A stretch of 64,000 bases of DNA from contig CAYQYT010000002.1 in NCBI GenBank assembly GCA_964421815.1, positions 124,001-188,000 of the forward strand. The letters are read 5' to 3'. How positions within the stretch are numbered: position 1 is the stretch's first letter; every line of letters begins with the position of its first letter. A model generated the notes under the pieces. The model was not told where the DNA came from. It was given only the letters and a program-made list of their open reading frames with translations, and did not search any database. The DNA comes from DTU089 sp964421815. GTDB taxonomy: Bacteria; Bacillota; Clostridia; Oscillospirales; Acutalibacteraceae. Made by a program: the position numbers and the translations under genes. Of this stretch, positions 43,320 through 51,828 are shown piece after piece.

Positions 43320-44786
43320 TTATGCAAAGGGGTTTTCCGTTTTATAGGGAATACTTTTTGGTTGATTGTAACCTATGTTTTCAACACCTAAATATTTAAA
43401 TACCTCAAAAAGTGCTTTTCCGTGATGACCGAAAGCAACTGCACCGTGGTGGGGGAAGTTGCCTTCAACAAGGACATGACGATAAAATCTGCCCATCTCG
43501 GGAATCGCAAAAACACCGATTCCTCCGAATGAACGGGTTGCTACGGGGAGAACCTCACCCTCGGCAACATAAGCACGAAGTTGACTGCCCGCAGTGGATT
43601 GCAAACGGAAGAAAGTAATATCACCGGGAGCGATATCACCCTCGAGAGTACCGTTAGTATATTCAACAGGGAGGGTTCTTGCCATGATTTTTTGATATTT
43701 CATTTCGCAGGAACTGAGTTTACAGGCGGGTGTGTTACCGCAATGGAATCCCATAAATGTATCTGTAAAGTTATAAGAAGTTTTGCCCGCAATTTCTTTA
43801 TTAAACATATCGTGGGGAACGGAGTTGTTAATGTCAAGGAGCGTAACTGCGTCATTGCTTACGCAAGCACCGATATATTCGGAGAGTACACCGTAAATAT
43901 CAACCTCACAGGAAACGGGGATGCCGCGGGAAGCAAGACGACTGTTAACATAGCAGGGAACGAATTTGAATTCCGTCTGGAATGCGGGCCAGCATTTACC
44001 TGCGATTGCAACATATTCCCTTGAGCCTCTATGGTCTTCAACCCAATCAAGCAAAGTAAGTTCATACTGTGCCAACTTTTCGAGAATTTCGGGTTTTTTA
44101 TTACCGACTCCCAGTTCTTTTTCCATATCTTTAACAACTTCGGGGATTCTCTTGTCACCTGCGTGGGCATTAAAAGCGGCAAAAAGATCGAGTTCGCTGT
44201 TTTCTTCAATTTCAATTCCCAAATCGTGCAGGCATTTAATGGGAGCATTACAAGCAAGGAAATCTTGGGGACGGGGACCGAAAGAAATGATTTTAAGATT
44301 TTTAAGAGCGAGTATTGCTCTTGCAACGGGAACAAAATCATTTATCATTTTTGCACATTCCGACGCATCACCTACGGGGTATTCGGGTATGTATGCCTTA
44401 ATATTTCTGAGTTTAAGGTTATAACTTAAATTTAGAACACCGCAGTAGGCATCGCCCCTGCCGTCAAGCAAGTCATTTTCGCTTTCTTCGGCGGCGGCAC
44501 AGTACATAACGGGACCGTCAAAATATCTTGCAAGAAGGGTCTCGGCTGTTTCAGGACCGAAGTTGCCAAGATAAATTACAAGTGCGTTGCATCCTGCGTT
44601 TTTTACATTATCGCAAGCCTTGAGCATATCTTTTTCATTTTCAACGCAAACGGGACATTCATAAATTTCTCCGTATTTTGCATATTCTTTCACAATGGCA
44701 CTACGCCTGCCCTCAGAAAGAGTCATGGGGAAACAGTCCCTTGACACGGCAACAATACCGAGTTTGATTTCAGGAATATTTTTCAT
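43320..44786 (-). CDS. L-fucose/L-arabinose isomerase-like protein
   Basis: The 488-residue product resembles the aldose-ketose isomerases of the FucI/AraA group, which convert L-fucose to L-fuculose. Features are the opening KLGIVAVSRDCFPMTLSEGRR, the NLGNFGPE-type YLGNFGPETA in the first domain, and the metal-site-like C-terminal half with FHCGNTPACKL and ALFGHHG-type AFGHHGKALFEV. Start ATG 44786 has AGGGTG seven bases upstream. It lies 17 bases after the GH29 fucosidase gene in the same direction, which supports fucose as substrate. No fuculokinase or aldolase gene is present here. Confidence 0.8.
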   Translation of the reverse strand: MKNIPEIKLGIVAVSRDCFPMTLSEGRRSAIVKEYAKYGEIYECPVCVENEKDMLKACDNVKNAGCNALVIYLGNFGPETAETLLARYFDGPVMYCAAAEESENDLLDGRGDAYCGVLNLSYNLKLRNIKAYIPEYPVGDASECAKMINDFVPVARAILALKNLKIISFGPRPQDFLACNAPIKCLHDLGIEIEENSELDLFAAFNAHAGDKRIPEVVKDMEKELGVGNKKPEILEKLAQYELTLLDWVEDHRGSREYVAIAGKCWPAFQTEFKFVPCYVNSRLASRGIPVSCEVDIYGVLSEYIGACVSNDAVTLLDINNSVPHDMFNKEIAGKTSYNFTDTFMGFHCGNTPACKLSSCEMKYQKIMARTLPVEYTNGTLEGDIAPGDITFFRLQSTAGSQLRAYVAEGEVLPVATRSFGGIGVFAIPEMGRFYRHVLVEGNFPHHGAVAFGHHGKALFEVFKYLGVENIGYNQPKSIPYKTENPFA

Positions 44787-44803
44787 AATCAATCACCCTA
44801 TCT

Positions 44804-46150
44804 TTAATAAATTTTAATCCATTCAATATCGGGAATATCACGGCTTGAAGTAATGCGAATTTTTATTTCATCCGTTACAAACGGATTTAATTTTATAATT
44901 TTCCGACTGCCCACCGTGGTACTCTGTTTCTTTTCCTGCCAGACGCCGTCTTCGCTTTTTGCCAAAACAACGAAACTTTCTATTCTTTGTCCTTCGCTGA
45001 TTCTTTCGGCAATTTCAACGTATTTAACGGTTTCTTTTTTATTCAGTTTCAAGAGAAATTCCGGTTGAGTATCTCCGTTGCCGTCAAGGGTTTCAAAATC
45101 TATGCCTTGGGCAAGATTTGTTTTGAATTCATTTTCAATAAGTTCCCCAAGTTGTTTAAGTCTTTTCACATCTTCCTCATTGAATTTGCCGTTGGGCATG
45201 GGAGGAATATTAAGATTGAAAACAGAGTTGTTTCCTACGGAGTTAATATAGGTGTCAAAAAGCCGCCGGAGAGAGTGGGGCTTTTCGTTTTCGTGGTAGA
45301 ACCAACCCGGTCTTATGGACATATCCACTTCTGCAGGAGCAAACACAAGACCTTTTGAATACATAATGTTCTGCAAGGAACCGATTGTTATATCGGTGTT
45401 GTAAATGTATTCAAGACTTCCGTCCGTTAAAGCCCCGTGGGTTTGTGCCTCGTTCATGGGGCAAAGTTCTTTAGGTACAACCGCCCACTGTGCAAAGGGT
45501 GCCTCGCCGGCTTCATTTCCGCACCAACGGATTTCGCCGGTATCGTGGAATATGTTTGCCCGTGGCTGATATTTTTTTATCAGTTCAATGTAACCGTCAA
45601 AATCATATACCTGTTTTTTACCGTTGGGACCCTCGCCGCAAGCACCGTCGAACCAAACATAAAAGATTTCTCCGTAGTTTGTTAAAAGCTCGGTTAACTG
45701 ATTTTTGTAATATTCATTATATTCATCGGTTCCGTAATATCGGGAGTTCCTGTCCCAGGGGGAGAGATAGAAACCGAATTTCAGTCCGTGTTTTTTACAG
45801 GCTTCCGATGCCTCTTTGACAATATCGCCCTTACCGTTTTTATAGGGGCTGTTTTTTATGGAATGTTCCGTGTATTTTGTTTGCCAAAGGCAGAATCCGT
45901 CGTGGTGTTTGGCGGTAAGCACCATACCTTTCATACCCGCAGACTTAATGGCGACTGCCCATTGCTCGCAGTCAAGTTCCGTGGGGTTGAATATTGCGGG
46001 GTCCTCATCGCCGTTTCCCCATTCAAGATTTGTGTATGTGTTGGGACTGAAATGCACAAAGGCATAGAAGGGATTTTCCCGTAAATGTGTCAGTTGATTT
46101 TCTGTGGGTTTCACGTGAGCCGCATTTTTCAAAAAGTCTTTGAATTCCAT
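44804..46150 (-). CDS. Alpha-L-fucosidase, GH29
   Basis: The enzyme releases terminal L-fucose from glycans. The 448-residue product has the family's N-terminal WF/HF element FVHFSPNTYTNLEWG, the TAKHHDGFCLW segment (80-90), and the nucleophile Asp168 in YVWFDGACGEG. The C-terminal 110 residues look like a beta-sandwich. There is no signal peptide, so fucosides are probably split in the cytoplasm after uptake. A good promoter lies upstream, and the isomerase-like gene follows as the second gene of the unit. Confidence 0.92.
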   Translation of the reverse strand: MEFKDFLKNAAHVKPTENQLTHLRENPFYAFVHFSPNTYTNLEWGNGDEDPAIFNPTELDCEQWAVAIKSAGMKGMVLTAKHHDGFCLWQTKYTEHSIKNSPYKNGKGDIVKEASEACKKHGLKFGFYLSPWDRNSRYYGTDEYNEYYKNQLTELLTNYGEIFYVWFDGACGEGPNGKKQVYDFDGYIELIKKYQPRANIFHDTGEIRWCGNEAGEAPFAQWAVVPKELCPMNEAQTHGALTDGSLEYIYNTDITIGSLQNIMYSKGLVFAPAEVDMSIRPGWFYHENEKPHSLRRLFDTYINSVGNNSVFNLNIPPMPNGKFNEEDVKRLKQLGELIENEFKTNLAQGIDFETLDGNGDTQPEFLLKLNKKETVKYVEIAERISEGQRIESFVVLAKSEDGVWQEKKQSTTVGSRKIIKLNPFVTDEIKIRITSSRDIPDIEWIKIY

Positions 46151-46182
46151 AGTTCTCTCCCGGTAGTATATTTGACAAGATA

Positions 46183-46211
46183 ATTATAATAGAATAATTA
46201 TAAAAATGCAA
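46183..46211 (-). promoter_or_regulatory. Promoter of the fucosidase-isomerase unit
   Basis: On the minus strand, TTGCAT (46211-46206) and a perfect TATAAT (46188-46183) are 17 bases apart, ending 32 bases before the start codon. Confidence 0.7.
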
Positions 46212-46273
46212 TATTGCAGTTGATGTTGTTGAATTATTTGAAAATTTATGGTATTTTTATTTGGGGTGATTTT

Positions 46274-47566
46274 ATGGCAAAAATCAAAAAAAGTAAATTA
46301 AAAAAAGTTTTGTTGATTATTGTAATTCTAATCCTTATCTTAGGGGTTGTTACAACTGTCGTAAATGCCGCTGTTGTGAAAGGACTGTTGGAAAAAGGCT
46401 CTTCATACAGCAAGGCGGAGATTGAAAATCAGTTAATTCCCGAAAAAGACGAAAAGGGCAACTGGGTTTTTGTAACTGACGGAGATTTTAAAGTTTTACA
46501 ACTTACGGATGTGCATTTGGGCGGCGGATGGATGAGCGGTAGCCGTGACAAAATGTCCCTTAATGCCGTTGCAACCATGATAACAAGGGAAAAACCCGAC
46601 CTTGTTATTGCAACCGGTGATATTGCCTTTCCCGTGCCTTTTCAGGCAGGAACTTTCAATAACAAAAGCGGTGCAAAAGCATTTGCCAACTTAATGGAAA
46701 CTCTGGGAGTTTATTGGACGATAAATTTCGGTAATCACGACACGGAGGCATACTCCTATTTTAACCGTGAGAAAATTTCCGGATTTTACTCCGGTGAAGA
46801 TTTTAAACATTGCTTGTTCCAACCGGGCCCCGAGGATGTTGACGGATACGGTAATCAAGTTATTGAGGTGAAAAATTCAGAGGGGATTATAACACAGGCA
46901 TTTGTGCTTATGGATTCCCAGTCATACATAAATTCCGACTACTTCGGTGCAATGCAGAAGTATGACAATATACACGAAAATCAGGTGGAGTGGTACAGAA
47001 CCGAAATTGAGAGACTGAATGAGGAAAACAGGGTTGTGCTTGACAGTCTTTTCGGTGACGACCCCTGTGAAGAAAAAGAAACATATTCCACCGTTAAAAC
47101 CCTTGCATTTTTCCATATACCCTTAACCGAAACTGCTGATGCCTGGAACGAATTTGCGGACAACGGATTTAAAGATACGGAAAACTTTAAATATATTGAT
47201 GGTATTATCGGAGAAACGGGCAGAAGAATCTACAGCGGTGTGGGTGAGGACGACCTGTTTGAAGCAATGCTTGAATTGAATTCAACCAAGGCTATTTTCA
47301 ACGGCCATGACCATTACAATAATACCACATTCAGTTATAAAGATATAATTTTCTCCTACGGTTACAGCGTGGATTATCTTGCGTATATGGGAATTTCCAA
47401 AGAAGGCTCTCAAAGGGGAAGCACCCTTATAACATGTAAACCCGATACAACATTTGAAATTGAAAAATTTAACTATTATTCCGACAGATACGATTTGGAC
47501 GGATTCACCCGTGAAGAAGTTACAATGCAGTTTGCAGATGTTGAATATCAGGTTGAAGAAGAGTAA
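46274..47566 (+). CDS. Membrane-anchored metallophosphoesterase
   Basis: The 430-residue product has a basic start, one N-terminal membrane helix (about 11-33) and a calcineurin-like phosphoesterase domain outside the membrane. Metal-binding motifs in order are QLTDVHLGGG, ATGDIAFP, FGNHDTEA, FFHIPL and FNGHDHYNN, a complete set. The start at 46274 follows GGGGTGA. The substrate is unknown; nucleotide, phospholipid or teichoic-acid phosphates are all possible. It is divergent from the fucosidase unit. Confidence 0.85.
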   Translation: MAKIKKSKLKKVLLIIVILILILGVVTTVVNAAVVKGLLEKGSSYSKAEIENQLIPEKDEKGNWVFVTDGDFKVLQLTDVHLGGGWMSGSRDKMSLNAVATMITREKPDLVIATGDIAFPVPFQAGTFNNKSGAKAFANLMETLGVYWTINFGNHDTEAYSYFNREKISGFYSGEDFKHCLFQPGPEDVDGYGNQVIEVKNSEGIITQAFVLMDSQSYINSDYFGAMQKYDNIHENQVEWYRTEIERLNEENRVVLDSLFGDDPCEEKETYSTVKTLAFFHIPLTETADAWNEFADNGFKDTENFKYIDGIIGETGRRIYSGVGEDDLFEAMLELNSTKAIFNGHDHYNNTTFSYKDIIFSYGYSVDYLAYMGISKEGSQRGSTLITCKPDTTFEIEKFNYYSDRYDLDGFTREEVTMQFADVEYQVEEE

Positions 47567-47573
47567 ATAAAAT

Positions 47574-47606
47574 GGCTCCGTGTATTATTTACACGGAGTC
47601 GTTTTT
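47574..47606. terminator. Convergent terminator between phosphoesterase and MATE genes
   Basis: The stem GGCTCCGTGT / ACACGGAGTC (one G-T pair) is followed by GTTTTTTC, and by A-rich sequence in the other direction. Confidence 0.85.
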
Positions 47607-48947
47607 TCTGCTTTTTATTCTTTTTTCAAAGACAAAGAAACAAATGAACAGGGCGACGAAAGTTACAAACCAGGAAATCGGGTAAGAAAGGTACAGATTC
47701 CACAGTTCTTTTTTCAGGGGGAAACCTGTATATAGCCAAAGAACTCTTATACCACAGGCACCCAAAAGGGTAATAATCATGGGTTCAAGGGATTTTCCCA
47801 TTCCGCGAATCTGACATCCCGCAACATCCATAATACTGCAAAGGAAATAGGTGCTCATCATAATATAAATGCGGTGTTTACCCATTTCAATAACTGCCGG
47901 GTCGGTGGTGAATATACCTATGATTTCGCCCGGGAAAGTAAGACTCAAAACGCCTAAAACTGCGCTGACACCGAAAGCGAATGTCAAACAGATAAAATAT
48001 ACCTTGCGTATGTTTTCGTACTTTTTTGCACCCATATTTTGAGATGTAAAGGTCATAGCAGTCTGGGCAATGGCATTTGTGCTTGTGTAAACGAATGCGT
48101 CCGCGTTCTGTGCGGCGGTGTTACCCGCCACGGCAACGGAGCCAAAGGTATTTATAGTTGATTGAATTAACACATTTGAAAGGGAGAACAGACTGCTTTG
48201 AAACCCGGCGGGTAAACCGATTTTCAGGATTTCTTTCAGTTCGTTTTTATGGAGCCGTATTTTGCTTATATGAAGTCTGCATGAATTTTCAAGGTGCAAA
48301 AGTCTTGAAACAACGGCAACTGCCGATATATATTGGGCGACGATTGTTGCAATTGCAACCCCGGCAACATCTAAATGGAACACTGTAACAAGAACCAAAT
48401 TAAGAAGAACATTTACAATTCCCGAAACAGCGAGAATGAAAAGAGGACGCTTTGTGTCACCTGTGGAGCGAATAATGGCGGCACCGAAATTGAACACCAG
48501 GGAGCCGGGGGCACCCAAAAAATATATTTTTAGGTAGAGAGAGGCTAAATGAAGTATGTCATCCGGTGTATCCATAAACCTTAAAACAGGTCCCGAAATC
48601 AAAAATCCCAAGATTCCCACAAATACACCGGATACTATGCTCATTGCCATGGCTGTGTGAACACATTTACGAACGCCTTTGTCGTCATTTGCACCGATTA
48701 GACGAGCGCACACAACACCGGAACCTGTGGATAAGCCGATGAATAAATTGAGAATAAGATGGACAAGGGAATTTGTTGAACCGACTGCCGCCAAAGATGC
48801 GCTTCCCGCAAATCTGCCTATAACCATAATGTCGGCGGCATTGTAAACAAGCTGAAGAACTCCCGTGAGTATGAGGGGGAAAGAAAAGAATATGATTTTT
48901 TTAAAAAATGGCCCCGTCGTCATATCAAGAATACCGCGTCTGTTCAA
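47589..48947 (-). CDS. MATE-family efflux transporter
   Basis: MATE proteins export drugs or metabolites in exchange for Na+ or H+. The 452-residue product has 12 predicted helices in two similar halves. Typical features are the first-loop FSFPLILTGVLQLVYNAADIMVIGRF (LVYNAADIMVIGRFAG in essence) and a matching segment in the second half (LIQSTINTFGSVAVAGNTAAQ). The start is TTG 48947 with GGAGGTGATTTT upstream. The substrate is unknown. Confidence 0.9.
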   Translation of the reverse strand: MNRRGILDMTTGPFFKKIIFFSFPLILTGVLQLVYNAADIMVIGRFAGSASLAAVGSTNSLVHLILNLFIGLSTGSGVVCARLIGANDDKGVRKCVHTAMAMSIVSGVFVGILGFLISGPVLRFMDTPDDILHLASLYLKIYFLGAPGSLVFNFGAAIIRSTGDTKRPLFILAVSGIVNVLLNLVLVTVFHLDVAGVAIATIVAQYISAVAVVSRLLHLENSCRLHISKIRLHKNELKEILKIGLPAGFQSSLFSLSNVLIQSTINTFGSVAVAGNTAAQNADAFVYTSTNAIAQTAMTFTSQNMGAKKYENIRKVYFICLTFAFGVSAVLGVLSLTFPGEIIGIFTTDPAVIEMGKHRIYIMMSTYFLCSIMDVAGCQIRGMGKSLEPMIITLLGACGIRVLWLYTGFPLKKELWNLYLSYPISWFVTFVALFICFFVFEKRIKSRKNDSV

Positions 48948-48979
48948 AAAATCACCTCCAAATAACCGTTCGATAGGAC

Positions 48980-49008
48980 ATTATAATACTTTTATTCCAA
49001 ATAGTCAT
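48980..49008 (-). promoter_or_regulatory. Possible promoter of the MATE gene
   Basis: On the minus strand a perfect TATAAT (48985-48980) is preceded at 17 bases by ATGACT, a 4/6 match to TTGACA. Confidence 0.45.
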
Positions 49009-49036
49009 CTTTTTTGCAAAAAAAACCAATAAAAAT

Positions 49037-49065
49037 GTTGAAAAAAGTCCGATAAAGGTATATAA
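49037..49065 (+). promoter_or_regulatory. Promoter of the DMT transporter gene
   Basis: TTGAAA (49037-49042) and TATAAT (49060-49065) are spaced by 17 bases. Confidence 0.75.
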
Positions 49066-49122
49066 TTTCCCTGTTTTTAAACAAAAACCCTTGAAAATCT
49101 AAATAAGAAAGAAGGAATTAAA

Positions 49123-50025
49123 ATGTGGTTTTGGTTTTCGATAATCGCCCTTGTTTGCTGGAGCGGTTCCGATTTGTTTTCAAAAATCGGTTGTGCCGAC
49201 AAAGCGGACAAATACAGCCATTATAAAATGGTAACCGCAGTCGGTGCGGTAATGGGTGTTCACGCTCTTTATGAAATATTTGTTTCCGGCGTACCCATTG
49301 ATATTCCTTCCCTCTTAAAGTATTTGCCCGTTTCCGCCCTTTATATTCTCTCAATGGCAATCGGCTACGTGGGTCTTCGTTATATTGAACTTTCCGTTTC
49401 ATCACCGATATGCAATTCCTCCGGTGCCATTGTTGCGGTTCTTTGCATTATAACCGGTGACAAACTTGCAATGCCCCAGTATATCGCGGTTGCCCTTGTT
49501 TGCCTGGGTGTTATTGGCCTTGGATTTGTTGAAGCCCGTGAGGACGAGGAATTAAGAATTGAAAGACAGAAAAAAGCAAATTACAAGTATTCAAAAAGTG
49601 CCTTGGCAATTATTTTGCCGCTTATTTACTGCCTTTTGGATGCCCTTGGAACATTTGCGGACAGCATTGTGCTTGAATCCTTGAACGAGGATGTTGCAAA
49701 TGTTGCTTACGAACTTACATTCCTTGTTTGCGGTATTGCTTGCTTTATCTATGTTAAATTCATTAAAAAGCAGAAATACTTTCCCAAAAAGGAAGCACCC
49801 AAATATACAGGTGCAATTTTTGAAACTGCAGGTCAGTTTGCATACATCTATGCAATCGGTGACGAAGAACATGTTGCAATGGCGGCTCCCATTATTTCCG
49901 CATACTGTGTTGCTTCCGTTATTTGGGGCAGAATCTTCCTTAAAGAAAAACTGTCCCTCAAACATTATATTATGATTATAATAGCAGTTGTGGGTATTGT
50001 AATACTCGGATTATACGACGCTTAA
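49123..50025 (+). CDS. DMT-superfamily (EamA) transporter
   Basis: The 300-residue product has ten predicted membrane helices in two halves, the EamA layout, with the first half ending near VCLGVIGLGFVEA and the second near IIIAVVGIVILGLYDA. A charged loop of about 25 residues joins the halves. Members move metabolites or sugars; the substrate cannot be inferred. The gene has its own promoter and terminator. Confidence 0.85.
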   Translation: MWFWFSIIALVCWSGSDLFSKIGCADKADKYSHYKMVTAVGAVMGVHALYEIFVSGVPIDIPSLLKYLPVSALYILSMAIGYVGLRYIELSVSSPICNSSGAIVAVLCIITGDKLAMPQYIAVALVCLGVIGLGFVEAREDEELRIERQKKANYKYSKSALAIILPLIYCLLDALGTFADSIVLESLNEDVANVAYELTFLVCGIACFIYVKFIKKQKYFPKKEAPKYTGAIFETAGQFAYIYAIGDEEHVAMAAPIISAYCVASVIWGRIFLKEKLSLKHYIMIIIAVVGIVILGLYDA

Positions 50026-50033
50026 TTAAAAAC

Positions 50034-50068
50034 GCTTGCTCTCAAATCGTAAGAGAGCAAGCATTTTA
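50034..50068 (+). terminator. Terminator of the DMT transporter gene
   Basis: A perfect 10-base stem (GCTTGCTCTC / GAGAGCAAGC) with a 9-base loop is followed by ATTTTA. Confidence 0.82.
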
Positions 50069-50105
50069 CTTGCAAAAAAGATTATAAATAATATTATAAT
50101 ACTTA

Positions 50106-50134
50106 TTGTAATACTTAAAATTAAGTAGTATAAT
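50106..50134 (+). promoter_or_regulatory. Promoter of the ATP synthase operon
   Basis: TTGTAA (50106-50111) and TATAAT (50129-50134) are separated by 17 bases. The transcript would start near 50141, just before the first ribosome binding site. Confidence 0.75.
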
Positions 50135-50159
50135 TGGTAACCGAAAAGAGGGTGATGTT

Positions 50160-50474
50160 ATAGACTCCGATTTAATAGGCGCAGTTTTAGCGTTTGCGGC
50201 GGGAGTTGTTATTGCAACCGTAAACTACGCTTTTTCAAAATTTATAATTAAAAAGTATCCGGACAAATATGCCGGGGCACAGGTGGTAAGGTCAATAATT
50301 CAAATCGGTTTTCTGTTTTTGATTTATGTGCTTGGCGGTCATCTGCCCTGGAACCGAATTTATCTGCTCATAGGCGGATGTTTGGGTGTAACACTCCCAA
50401 TGATATTTTTTACCGCAAAACTTGTAAAATACAATGATTCGTTAAATGGGAAAGGAGGCTCTGCCCATGGGTGA
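50160..50474 (+). CDS. atpI: AtpI-like small membrane protein with non-standard start
   Basis: AtpI helps assemble the c-ring or supplies Mg2+ in other bacteria and is usually the first gene of the operon. From ATA 50160 the frame gives 104 residues (I/M-DSDLIGAVLAFAAGVVIA...) with three to four hydrophobic segments and a basic loop (KKYPDKYAGAQ). The ribosome binding site GAGGGTGAT sits immediately upstream of ATA. The nearby ATG at 50155 reads into a stop after two codons, and the first in-frame GTG is at 50283, which would lose the first helix. ATA would be a rare start; a point mutation or sequence error is also possible. It overlaps atpB by eight bases. Confidence 0.6.
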   Translation: MDSDLIGAVLAFAAGVVIATVNYAFSKFIIKKYPDKYAGAQVVRSIIQIGFLFLIYVLGGHLPWNRIYLLIGGCLGVTLPMIFFTAKLVKYNDSLNGKGGSAHG

Positions 50475-51141
50475 GAAATCAGAGGTTTTGTTCAGTCTTT
50501 TCGGGATTCTGGATGTTACGGGCGAGGTTGTTACAATGTGGATTATTCTTGCATTGATAACCATTGTATCTTTAATTGTCAAACTGAATTTGAAAGAACG
50601 TCCCGGTATTTTTCAAAACATAATTGAAACTGCCGTCGAATCCCTCGATAATTTCTTCGACGGTATTCTCGGCAAAGAGAAATCGAGAAAGTATTTTACT
50701 TTTCTTTCTTCCCTTTTTATATTTATAATTTTAGGGAACTATTCGGGGCTTTTCCCCGGTGTGGGCTTAACGGATTATGTTAAGGCACCCACCGCATCCC
50801 TTTCAGTGACGGCGGCTCTCGGTGTTATCACATTCGTGTTCTTACAGTATGCCGGCTTGAAATCGGGTGTGAAGAAATATTTTAAACGTTTCGTAAGCCC
50901 AATGTTTTTTATGCTTCCGTTACTTGTACTTGACGAATTTATCAAACCCGCTTCATTGGCATTGCGTTTGTTCGGTAATGTTTTCGGTGAAGAAATGGTA
51001 ACGGAAGAATTGTATCACATATTCCCCATAGGTGTTCCTTTGGTTATGATGATACTTTCCCTTTTGTTCTGTGCCTTGCAGGCAATGGTGTTTACAATGT
51101 TAACTTCAATTTATCTTGATGAAGTAACTGAAGAAGAATAA
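50467..51141 (+). CDS. atpB: ATP synthase F0 subunit a
   Basis: Subunit a forms the two half-channels beside the c-ring. The product is 224 residues from ATG 50467, which follows AAAGGAGG. The essential arginine lies in the penultimate helix (ASLALRLFGNVFGEE). The order of helices, with LLVLDEFIKPASLALRLFGN and a last helix CALQAMVFTMLTSIYL, is standard. ATG 50446 in the same frame is upstream of the binding site and unlikely. Confidence 0.95.
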   Translation: MGEKSEVLFSLFGILDVTGEVVTMWIILALITIVSLIVKLNLKERPGIFQNIIETAVESLDNFFDGILGKEKSRKYFTFLSSLFIFIILGNYSGLFPGVGLTDYVKAPTASLSVTAALGVITFVFLQYAGLKSGVKKYFKRFVSPMFFMLPLLVLDEFIKPASLALRLFGNVFGEEMVTEELYHIFPIGVPLVMMILSLLFCALQAMVFTMLTSIYLDEVTEEE

Positions 51142-51166
51142 TTTTAATGTTAAAGGAGATATAATT

Positions 51167-51394
51167 ATGTCATCAGCAATTATCGCAATAGCAGCGGCTA
51201 TCGCAATCGCAGTCAGCACACTCGGTCCCTCAATCGGTCAGGGTATGACCGCAAAAAGTGCAATGGAAAGCATTGCACGTCAGCCCGACGCGGCAAAGGA
51301 CATCCGTTCAACCCTCATTATTTCACTTGCACTTATGGAAGCCCTTACAATTTACGGACTTCTTATTGCATTCATGCTTGTTGCAAAGATTTAA
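51167..51394 (+). CDS. atpE: ATP synthase F0 subunit c
   Basis: Subunit c is the two-helix hairpin forming the rotor ring. The 75-residue product has the loop SIARQPDAAKDIRST and the ion-binding Glu in LALMEALTIYGL. That second-helix sequence is the same as in the H+-driven chloroplast/cyanobacterial enzymes. It lacks the Ser/Thr after the Glu that marks Na+ rings (ES or ET). A Gln in the first helix (GPSIGQG) is seen in both groups. I predict H+ coupling. Confidence 0.95.
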   Translation: MSSAIIAIAAAIAIAVSTLGPSIGQGMTAKSAMESIARQPDAAKDIRSTLIISLALMEALTIYGLLIAFMLVAKI

Positions 51395-51404
51395 CAGGTG
51401 AGCC

Positions 51405-51824
51405 ATGACCATTCAGTTATCAATTTCCGTATGGACGATAATATGCTTTGTTTTGCTTATGATAATTCTCGATAAACTGTTGTTCAAGCCCGTTTTGAAG
51501 GTTATGGACGAAAGAAAAGAGAGAATAAAACGTGCCGCCGACAGAAAAGCGGAATACGAAGAAAAGCAAAATGAGTATGACGCCCTTATACTTGAAAAAA
51601 AGAAACAGGCACAGCAGGAACAGAGCCTGAAAATAAAGAAAAAAATTGAATCAATTCGCAAGGAAAGCAAGGAAGCGGTTGAGGCGGCAAATCAAAAACG
51701 AATTCGTACGGTTGATGAATACCGCTTGAAATCCGTTGAGGAGCAAGGCTTGATTCTCAAGGATTTGAGCGCACACGCTACCGAAATTGCAGAGTATTTT
51801 GCAGACAGTTTAGTAAAGGAATAA
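51405..51824 (+). CDS. atpF: ATP synthase F0 subunit b
   Basis: Subunit b is the peripheral stalk. The 139-residue product has one N-terminal membrane helix (about 8-25) followed by LFKPVLKVMDERKERI and a long charged helix. It is a little shorter than typical b (about 160). The next gene begins five bases later and encodes a second b-like anchor joined to delta and alpha. Confidence 0.92.
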   Translation: MTIQLSISVWTIICFVLLMIILDKLLFKPVLKVMDERKERIKRAADRKAEYEEKQNEYDALILEKKKQAQQEQSLKIKKKIESIRKESKEAVEAANQKRIRTVDEYRLKSVEEQGLILKDLSAHATEIAEYFADSLVKE

Positions 51825-51828
51825 AACT

